NCBI GenBank assembly: GCA_029821255.1
Contig: JALGTS010000035.1
Coordinates: 1 to 8,353, forward strand
Direction: 5' to 3'
DNA length: 8,353 bases
Source: Candidatus Zipacnadia bacterium
GTDB taxonomy: Bacteria; Armatimonadota; Zipacnadia; Zipacnadales; Zipacnadaceae
Part shown: piece after piece, positions 1 through 4,911 of the stretch
Numbering within the stretch: position 1 is the first letter of the stretch
Layout: every line of letters begins with the position of its first letter
Position numbers and translations under genes: made by a program
Notes under the pieces: generated by a model
Databases searched by the model: none
Seen by the model: only the letters and a program-made list of their open reading frames with translations
Told to the model about the DNA's origin: nothing

Positions 1-1
1 G

Positions 2-460
2 GCTGATTTTGTACTGCTGGAAACCTTTGAAGATATCGGCGAGCTGCAAGCGGCGATCGCAGCAGTACGCGAGGTAGACCCGAATACCGTCATTGCGGCG
101 ACAATGTCATTCTCAATGGCTAATGGCAGAACAATGATGGGCGTTAGCGGTGCCGAGGCTGCTCGCCAGCTTGCCGCCGAGGGGGTAGATATCATCGGCG
201 CCAATTGCGGGGACCTGGAGGGCTTGATGAACGCAATGCGCGAGATGTGCCAGGCGGTAGATAGGCCTCTTATGGCTCAGGCCAATGCCGGTCAGCCCCA
301 GCTTGTTGACGGTGAGGCTGTCTTTCGCGGCACTCCTCAGGAGTCAGGGCAGTTAGCGGCTGAGCTTATTGCCTGTGGGGTGCGGCTGGTGGGAGGCTGC
401 TGCGGCACCACGCCCGACCACATCCACGAGGTTGCTCGGGCCGCCCGCGCAGCCGCCTGA
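2..460 (+). CDS. Homocysteine S-methyltransferase family protein, 3' part (5' end outside window)
   Basis: The open frame runs in from the left edge, so only the last 152 residues are present. The family moves a methyl group to homocysteine to make methionine, using zinc to activate the thiol; in MetH this is the N-terminal domain. Visible zinc ligands are the Cys of GANCGD (codon 206-208) and the Cys pair of GGCCGTTPDHI (codons 398-403), at the spacing expected for the family. The stop follows the end of this domain directly, with no pterin-binding or B12 domain, so this is either a stand-alone methyltransferase or the first half of a split MetH. The methyl donor cannot be deduced. It reads toward gcvH, which has its own promoter, so co-transcription is possible but not needed. 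The family call is secure; the exact substrate is not. Confidence 0.9.
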   Translation, partial: ADFVLLETFEDIGELQAAIAAVREVDPNTVIAATMSFSMANGRTMMGVSGAEAARQLAAEGVDIIGANCGDLEGLMNAMREMCQAVDRPLMAQANAGQPQLVDGEAVFRGTPQESGQLAAELIACGVRLVGGCCGTTPDHIHEVARAARAAA

Positions 461-495
461 CCCAGACTATCTGGTAACAGCGTTACTATGCTGGG
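461..495 (+). terminator. Possible weak terminator-like nested inverted repeat after the methyltransferase gene
   Basis: Immediately after the stop codon, CCCAG (461-465) can pair with CTGGG (491-495). Inside, GTAAC (474-478) pairs with GTTAC (482-486) around a 3-nt loop. There is no T-run after it, so it is not a standard intrinsic terminator. It could slow transcription or be chance. Confidence 0.25.
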
Positions 496-514
496 ACCAC
501 ATCTGCTGGAGTAC

Positions 515-543
515 TTGCAATCTACGCGGGTTAACACTATACT
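515..543 (+). promoter_or_regulatory. Sigma-70-type promoter for gcvH-lipM
   Basis: TTGCAA (515-520) and TATACT (538-543) are separated by exactly 17 bp, close to the TTGACA-17-TATAAT consensus. Transcription would start near 550 and leave a leader of about 80 nt before the gcvH ATG. This is the best match in the gap between the methyltransferase gene and gcvH. Confidence 0.7.
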
Positions 544-571
544 GACGGAGTTATTTATTGACAAGTGTGAA

Positions 572-590
572 GTCACCATTGAGGGGTGAC
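572..590 (+). promoter_or_regulatory. Dyad in the gcvH leader (operator or RNA hairpin)
   Basis: GTCACC (572-577) and GGTGAC (585-590) form a perfect 6-bp inverted repeat around a 7-nt spacer, between the predicted transcription start and the ribosome binding site. It has no T-run, so it is not a terminator. It could be a repressor site or a leader hairpin. I see no glycine-riboswitch core around it. The regulator is unknown. Confidence 0.35.
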
Positions 591-630
591 GAAGATCAGT
601 ACGACCAGAGAGTAGGAGGTAAGAATAGCG

Positions 631-1002
631 ATGAGCGAGCGTCTTTATTACGAGGAGCACACCTGGGTTAGCGTCGAGGACGACAAGGCAACGGTTGGAC
701 TCACCGACTATGCTCAGAATGAAATGGGCGACATCATCTATGTCGAGCTGCCGGAAGTGGGCAGTAGTGTGACCGAGGGGCAGCCTTTTGCCACCTTGGA
801 ATCGGCCAAGGCAGTACAGGATGTGATCGCGCCGCTTAGTGGCGAAGTCCTCCAGGCAAATGAAGAGCTGTTGGACGTTCCTGAATTGATCAATGAAGAC
901 CCTTACGGAGCTGGCTGGCTGGTCATGATCGCCCCTGAGGACTTTGATCCCGACAAGTTGATGGATGAGGACGAGTACAACCAATTCCTGAGCGAGCAGT
1001 AG
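631..1002 (+). CDS. gcvH: Glycine cleavage system H protein
   Basis: This 123-residue protein is the lipoyl shuttle of the cytoplasmic glycine cleavage complex. It carries the aminomethyl group from the P protein to the T protein and its reduced lipoyl arm is reoxidised by the L protein. The N-terminal pattern YYEEHTWV and the lipoyl segment LESAKAVQDV are diagnostic; Lys60 is the lipoylated residue. The motif is more often ESVKAV, so Ala59 is a mild variant. The length is normal for the family (about 125). A strong site TAGGAGGT lies 10 nt upstream of the ATG. No P, T or L gene is in the window. The next gene, 49 bp downstream, encodes the enzyme type that loads octanoate onto GcvH, which supports a two-gene operon. 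An H-like protein used in another pathway is possible but less likely given the full match. Confidence 0.96.
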   Translation: MSERLYYEEHTWVSVEDDKATVGLTDYAQNEMGDIIYVELPEVGSSVTEGQPFATLESAKAVQDVIAPLSGEVLQANEELLDVPELINEDPYGAGWLVMIAPEDFDPDKLMDEDEYNQFLSEQ

Positions 1003-1051
1003 TCTAAGGTGGCATCGGAACCGAACCGGCGGCAGGTGAGACGGACGGATC

Positions 1052-1918
1052 ATGGGCCGAGCAGTCAACTGGCGAGTAATCTACAGCGGACACAGCGACG
1101 GATACCATAATATGGCGGTGGATGAGGCGATTATGGAGTCAATAGGTGCTGAACTGGCTCCGCCGACTCTGCGCATTTACGGTTGGTCTCCGCCGGCAGT
1201 GTCGTTGGGGCGATTTCAGGAAGTTGCTGAGCAGGTAGATGTGGAGGTAATCCAGCAGCACGGCTGGGATCTGGTGCGCCGCCCGACTGGTGGGCGAGCT
1301 GTCCTGCACGATGACGAAGTTACCTACTCAGTGTGTGTTCCCCAGGATCAGCTTGAAGGTGGCGACAGCGTTTTACGGTCGTATCGCTATCTGGCGCGAG
1401 GGATTCAGCGTGGCTTGGAACTGCTCGGGGTGGAAGCCGAGTTAGGCAGAACCCCCCCTGCTGTTGGGGGAAAAGGCGGCAGACACCAGCAATCTGCTAT
1501 CTGCTTTAGTCACCCAACGCGAGCCGATATGGTAGCGGCAGGGCACAAGATTGTCGGCTCTGCCCAGGTTCGCAAAAACGGCGTGATCCTCCAGCACGGG
1601 TCGGTACCTATCACGCTGGACATTGCGAATCATCTGGCAGTTATGGCGGGTGGCAGATATAGTAATAAGCCTGAATTGCTCCAGCAGGCTGCGGTAGGTG
1701 TAAGTCAGGTGCTGTGCCGAGATGTTAGTTATGATGAACTGGCAGAGGCTTTAGTGGCCGGCTTTAGCCAGGCTTTGGGAGTGGAGCTGCAGGTCGGTGA
1801 GCTTAGCCGTTGGGAACAAGCCCGAGCCGAGGACCTCTTTGTGCACAAATATGGAACCGACGCGTGGAATCTGACAGTGCCCGACCATCATACTACTATC
1901 AGTACTGGTCGCCAGTAG
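1052..1918 (+). CDS. lipM: Octanoyltransferase LipM / lipoate-protein ligase A family
   Basis: This 288-residue cytoplasmic enzyme of the BPL/LplA/LipB fold probably transfers octanoate from acyl carrier protein to a lipoyl domain, the first step of lipoate synthesis. Landmarks are NMAVDEAI (20-27), RIYGWSPPAVSLGRFQ (41-56), RRPTGGRAVLH (76-86), SAICF with Cys151, HKIVGSAQ with Lys166, and the C-terminal KYGTDAWN. The Cys in SxxCF and the late KYxxDxWN match Bacillus subtilis LipM rather than an ATP-dependent ligase, as far as I recall both families. The ATG is preceded by a modest AGGTGAG about 12 nt away, and homology begins at Trp7, so the start is reasonable. It follows gcvH by 49 bp and GcvH is the known acceptor for LipM, so the pair makes biochemical sense. 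A lipoate ligase or LipL-type amidotransferase is the alternative. Confidence 0.88.
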   Translation: MGRAVNWRVIYSGHSDGYHNMAVDEAIMESIGAELAPPTLRIYGWSPPAVSLGRFQEVAEQVDVEVIQQHGWDLVRRPTGGRAVLHDDEVTYSVCVPQDQLEGGDSVLRSYRYLARGIQRGLELLGVEAELGRTPPAVGGKGGRHQQSAICFSHPTRADMVAAGHKIVGSAQVRKNGVILQHGSVPITLDIANHLAVMAGGRYSNKPELLQQAAVGVSQVLCRDVSYDELAEALVAGFSQALGVELQVGELSRWEQARAEDLFVHKYGTDAWNLTVPDHHTTISTGRQ

Positions 1919-2210
1919 CGCAGAACATCCCCTTTGCCTCGCTGATTGTTTCTGCAGTGTAGCAGCTTGTGGTGGACTATCGGTATAAGATACTCGGCTG
2001 GGTGAGAGCACATTGGTGTACCGAAGGATAGAGTCTAAGCCCTAAGCCGGCTGACCGGAGAGAAAAAGTCTTTTCCAGTAATAGTAGATGCATATAGGCG
2101 AAGAGGATAGCCCCTTCGCCTATTGTGTGCCTTATGGCTTTGGAAGCTGCGAATCTGCCAGCCAGAATTGAGCTTGATCTGTGCCCGACAGGCGGTGCAC
2201 CTTGGGATTA
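1919..2210. other. Gap between convergent genes; no gene seen
   Basis: These 292 bp lie between the stop of lipM (plus) and the stop of the 157-aa gene (minus). I find no credible coding frame. The only clear structure is the hairpin at 2094-2123. A tandem CTAAGCC repeat near 2035-2047 and a weak GAAAA/TTTTC dyad near 2063-2076 are probably incidental. Confidence 0.6.
2094..2123. terminator. Strong hairpin, candidate bidirectional terminator
   Basis: ATAGGCGAAG (2094-2103) and CTTCGCCTAT (2114-2123) form a perfect 10-bp stem with a 10-nt loop, midway between convergent transcription units. Neither strand has a T-run after the stem, so it is not a textbook intrinsic terminator. It may act as a barrier to opposing transcription, a 3'-end stabiliser, or a protein site. 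Confidence 0.45.
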
Positions 2211-2684
2211 TTACATCGGTATCTTGATATTCGCCGAAACTCCTACACCTGCGACGCCTTTGATTTTCGTTGGGTCAGTGATCTTAACATTTGTGACCGG
2301 CAGCAAGCCACGGGCGCGCAGCACGTTGCCGGGTTTCCACTCAACTTCGGCCACTGCTGAGACCTTCTTGACCTGCACCGGTGGGCCCATTATCTGTGCT
2401 GCCCCAACTGCGGTTCCGCCCGCGCCGATGCGGACAATGGGCACTACCTTGGTTTGGCCAGCGACCTTTGCAGAATGCTGCGCCAGCACACCATTGATGA
2501 ACGAGTTTATCTCCCCGCCGAATTGCTTCACCACAAAGGCGATGCCAAAGATCTTCAGCGCTCCCTTGAGTGTGCCTCCCAGGCTCAGTGCTTGCACTGT
2601 GCTGGGACCACTGCCGAATCCTACCAGAAAAGCGATCAGTACAACCACCAAAGTCAACCAACGCCATTGCTTATTGTGTATCAT
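2211..2684 (-). CDS. Secreted protein of unknown function with a C-terminal domain shared with its upstream neighbour
   Basis: I cannot name this 157-residue protein. It starts with a basic stretch and a hydrophobic segment (about 8-24) followed by a plausible signal-peptidase site after VQA (30-32), so it is probably exported. Residues 36-70 hold a short hydrophobic helix-like stretch (IFGIAFVVKQF). Residues 79-157 form a compact domain: KVVPIVRIG, then GAAQIMGP, AVAEVE and GVAGVGV. The same domain ends the 306-aa protein encoded just upstream on this strand. The start is firm, because AAGGAGG sits 6 nt before the ATG and overlaps the neighbour's stop codon, which implies coupled translation. 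From memory, similar unnamed proteins occur in anaerobic Gram-positive bacteria; this is unverified. No catalytic motif or cysteine is visible. Confidence 0.82.
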   Translation of the reverse strand: MIHNKQWRWLTLVVVLIAFLVGFGSGPSTVQALSLGGTLKGALKIFGIAFVVKQFGGEINSFINGVLAQHSAKVAGQTKVVPIVRIGAGGTAVGAAQIMGPPVQVKKVSAVAEVEWKPGNVLRARGLLPVTNVKITDPTKIKGVAGVGVSANIKIPM

Positions 2685-2690
2685 TTTATG

Positions 2691-2698
2691 CCTCCTTA
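2691..2698 (-). promoter_or_regulatory. Ribosome binding site overlapping the upstream stop codon
   Basis: On the minus strand the sequence reads TAAGGAGG: the TAA stop of the 306-aa gene (2696-2698) is also the start of the Shine-Dalgarno of the 157-aa gene, with its ATG 6 nt further on. A ribosome ending the first gene is thus placed to start the second. Confidence 0.75.
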
Positions 2699-3616
2699 TT
2701 TAATCCGCAGGTCGCCCACGCCGGTGACACCAACGCCTTGGACTCTGTCCAGGATCCGGCCGGGAACCTTGGTAGCTATCGGTACGTAGATCTCGACGTC
2801 AAGGTAGTCTTGGTAGCTGGTCTCAAGCTGAGCAACTGCCTGGACCCGGTCAACTGCCGACTGCGGACCATTGACCCGGGCTATCCCCAAGCGGGCACCC
2901 TCGCCGATGCTGACTATGGCAACGATTTTGTCTTTGTACGGCTCTTCAGGTTGCCACTCTTCCACTGCCACAGTAGGCTCCTCGGTTTCTTCTGCGCCAG
3001 CGGGCGGCTGTTCTACGGCTTCCTCTTCGGCTGAGGGCTGTTCAGCAGGCTGTTCCTCAACGGCTTCGCCCTCAACCGGTTTGGCTTCGGCTGGTGGAGG
3101 TGTCTGCCAGGCGGCGTCCACCGCCACCCGCAGATTTGCCGCCCAGATGTCGGCGAGCTGCTCGCGGGTGAGGTCGCGGGTATCGGCTTCGGCTTGGTTG
3201 ATTGTTATGAGGTTGTTACCAGCGCCGGTTACCACCCACTCTCCATCGCACTCTTCGGCCTGGATCTGCTCGCCGTGCAATCCTGCCGCCAGACCACTGT
3301 TCAACCGGCTGGCCACCACCAAAGCGCGCTCGTAGCTGGTAAAACCCCCGGCTGATGTCCGGATCCGCAAAGGCTGGTTGGCGCCCAGCACGACAATGCC
3401 ATGCTCTTCGCCGTCAAGCACAACCTTCTCTGCATAAGCCTGGGGACCGGGATAGGCTGGCTGTTCGGCTTGCTCGCCTTCTGCGGCAAAGGCTGTGGCT
3501 CCTGCCGGGGCCACCAGCGCTCGCAGGGCTGCTCCTCCCCAGAAGGCTGCTGCCACCAGCGCGAGCAAGGCGGTGGTTGTGGTTAGCCAACTCACTACTA
3601 TGAGGCGCCTGTCCAT
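2696..3616 (-). CDS. Membrane-anchored or secreted protein of unknown function with Pro/Glu-rich linker and repeated C-terminal domain
   Basis: Not recognised by name; 306 residues. Visible parts in order: a hydrophobic N-terminal segment (about 6-35; signal peptide or anchor, with an AFAA site near 42-45); a globular part (about 63-168) with RIRTSAGGFTSYERA, VASRLN and NNLITINQAEADTR; a linker (about 172-226) very rich in Pro, Glu and Ala; and a C-terminal domain (230-306) with KIVAIVSIGEG, ARVNGP, AVAQLE and RVQGVGV. The globular part resembles a pattern I recall from the extracytoplasmic parts of some membrane proteins, but I cannot assign it. The C-terminal domain matches the end of the next protein. 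AGGAGG lies 8 nt before the ATG. A linker of this type suggests reach through the cell wall. It is first in a two-gene minus-strand operon, divergent from the nuclease operon. Confidence 0.82.
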   Translation of the reverse strand: MDRRLIVVSWLTTTTALLALVAAAFWGGAALRALVAPAGATAFAAEGEQAEQPAYPGPQAYAEKVVLDGEEHGIVVLGANQPLRIRTSAGGFTSYERALVVASRLNSGLAAGLHGEQIQAEECDGEWVVTGAGNNLITINQAEADTRDLTREQLADIWAANLRVAVDAAWQTPPPAEAKPVEGEAVEEQPAEQPSAEEEAVEQPPAGAEETEEPTVAVEEWQPEEPYKDKIVAIVSIGEGARLGIARVNGPQSAVDRVQAVAQLETSYQDYLDVEIYVPIATKVPGRILDRVQGVGVTGVGDLRIK

Positions 3617-3653
3617 ATAGTTGTCCTCCTTCGGAGTTATGCTGCGCTACTAT

Positions 3654-3659
3654 ATTATA
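3654..3659 (-). promoter_or_regulatory. Candidate -10 element for the minus-strand envelope operon
   Basis: A perfect TATAAT is read on the minus strand from 3659 to 3654, 38 bp ahead of the 306-aa start codon. At 17-18 bp spacing the upstream hexamer is GAGGAG or GGAGGA, a poor -35, so an activator or another sigma factor may be needed. The 185-bp divergent region (3617-3801) must also hold the start signals of the nuclease operon, for which I found no convincing promoter. Confidence 0.4.
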
Positions 3660-3801
3660 CAACTAAGTTGCAGAAACTCCTCCCTATCGCTGGTAACTTC
3701 CTGTTCTGTCTACTTCCAAGCAGGCCTATGTGGAGGTGCTATTCTACGATATCACGAAGTTAATATTAGTAGCCATAGCTACTTACCAGACAGACGGAGA
3801 G

Positions 3802-4911
3802 ATGACCAGCTTGCGATTCGTCCATACTGCTGACGCGCACTTAGGGCGCTCCAGCCAGGCTTTTGGCACGGCTGCCGCTGAGCACCGCCGCCGTCTGGAG
3901 CAGGCCTTTGAGCGCTGTGTGGCCTGCTGTTGTGACTATGAGGCCCAACTGCTAATCGTCGCCGGTGATCTGTTTGACAGTCCCCGGCCGCCAGAGCATG
4001 CGGTCCAGCGGGTACGCAGCTTGCTCAGTGAGCTGCCCCGCCAGTCACAGGTGGTGGCAACTATACTTATTCCCGGCACGCATGATCCGATTACTCCAGG
4101 TAGCATATATGAACGCTGGCTGGCGGAGGGCCTGCCTGATGGCGTGTATCTGCTCAGGCCGGAGCAGCCGACGATTAATATCCCCGAGTTGGAAGTTGCA
4201 GTTCACTTTGCCACGGACCCTGACAAGTTTCAACCTGACCCGCAGGCGCACTTCAATATCGGCCTGCTGCACGGCTCAGTGCAGATACCGGGACGCGTGG
4301 ATGAGGATGAAGTAATAATCACTGAGGAGCAGATTGCTGGCTGTGGTATGGATTATCTGGCGCTGGGCCATTGGCACAGCTTCGGCGACTATTCTCGGGA
4401 GGAGGTTGTGGCGCTTTATCCGGGTTCGCCAGAGGTTGTTAGCTTAGACCAAGCAGAGCAGGGCCAGGCGCTGGTGGTTGATCTGGAAGAGGGAGGAAAA
4501 GTCCGTTGGAAACGAGTCACCACGGGGACTCTGCGATATCACCGACAAGATTTTGATCTGGCCGATTTCGCTGATCTGGAAGAGTTGATTCAGGCGATAC
4601 TGGTGTTGGCTGACAGTGACACTATACTGGACGTTCGGTTGGTGGGCATTGCCTCCGAACAGATGATAGTAGATGCAGACCGAATCCTGGAGCGAGTCGA
4701 GGGGCGGTTCTTTCGCATCCGCCTGACCGACGAAAGCTATGCTGACTGGGATGAGACCACCCCGGAGCCTGCTGGCTTGGTGGCGGGGCGCTTTCGCGAG
4801 CTAATGAAAGAACGCTTTGCGGCTGCTGAAACTGACGAAGAGCGCCAGGTCATCCAACAGGCCCGCAGTCTGGGCCTGGCACTGCTGGCCGGCAAGGAGG
4901 TACTCAGTTGA
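3802..4911 (+). CDS. SbcD/Mre11-type DNA repair exonuclease (YhaO-like metallophosphoesterase)
   Basis: This 369-residue protein is probably the nuclease subunit of an Mre11-Rad50-like complex, cutting DNA ends or hairpins with two metal ions in the cytoplasm. Metallophosphoesterase motifs appear in order: HTADAHLG (Asp11, His13), GDLFD (Asp56), GTHD (93-95, where GNHD is canonical), LLHGS (His157) and GHWHS (His190, His192). The roughly 165 residues after the last motif would be the capping and ATPase-binding region. The start is uncertain. Homology begins at the ATG used here, but its GGAG (3796-3799) is only 2 nt away; a TTG at 3811 has better spacing, and a GTG at 3730 adds 24 residues that do not look conserved. 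Its stop overlaps the start of the ATPase gene by 4 nt, a tight operon. SbcD-like is certain; YhaO-like is inferred from the partner. Confidence 0.92.
   Translation: MTSLRFVHTADAHLGRSSQAFGTAAAEHRRRLEQAFERCVACCCDYEAQLLIVAGDLFDSPRPPEHAVQRVRSLLSELPRQSQVVATILIPGTHDPITPGSIYERWLAEGLPDGVYLLRPEQPTINIPELEVAVHFATDPDKFQPDPQAHFNIGLLHGSVQIPGRVDEDEVIITEEQIAGCGMDYLALGHWHSFGDYSREEVVALYPGSPEVVSLDQAEQGQALVVDLEEGGKVRWKRVTTGTLRYHRQDFDLADFADLEELIQAILVLADSDTILDVRLVGIASEQMIVDADRILERVEGRFFRIRLTDESYADWDETTPEPAGLVAGRFRELMKERFAAAETDEERQVIQQARSLGLALLAGKEVLS
4894..4911 (+). promoter_or_regulatory. Ribosome binding site and TTGA stop/start overlap between nuclease and ATPase genes
   Basis: AAGGAGG (4894-4900) is 7 nt ahead of a TTG start (4908-4910), which overlaps the TGA stop of the nuclease gene (4909-4911). 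The strong site decides for the TTG start. The residues that follow, IIERLQIHNFG, are the usual first strand of this ATPase family. The arrangement favours matched subunit production. Confidence 0.85.

Noticed and set aside
558..563. TTGACA as a second -35 before gcvH
   Set aside because: At 17 bp the matching hexamer is GAGGGG, and no other acceptable -10 follows; the 515-543 promoter is far better.
545..630. Glycine riboswitch in the gcvH leader
   Set aside because: The leader is too short for the aptamer and lacks its conserved core; only a single dyad is present.
337..1068. Long minus-strand frame (243 codons) across the methyltransferase end and gcvH
   Set aside because: It lies opposite two well-supported genes, has no motif, and covers the gcvH promoter; it is a shadow of the coding strand.
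1448..1478. C7 and GGGGGAAAA runs in lipM as a frameshift or slippery site
   Set aside because: The frame is intact through the runs and the family motifs continue in frame on both sides, so no frameshift needs to be assumed.
2125..3335. Several plus-strand frames opposite the two envelope genes
   Set aside because: Their translations are low-complexity or compositionally odd, lack ribosome sites, and lie opposite minus-strand frames with clear ribosome sites and export signals.
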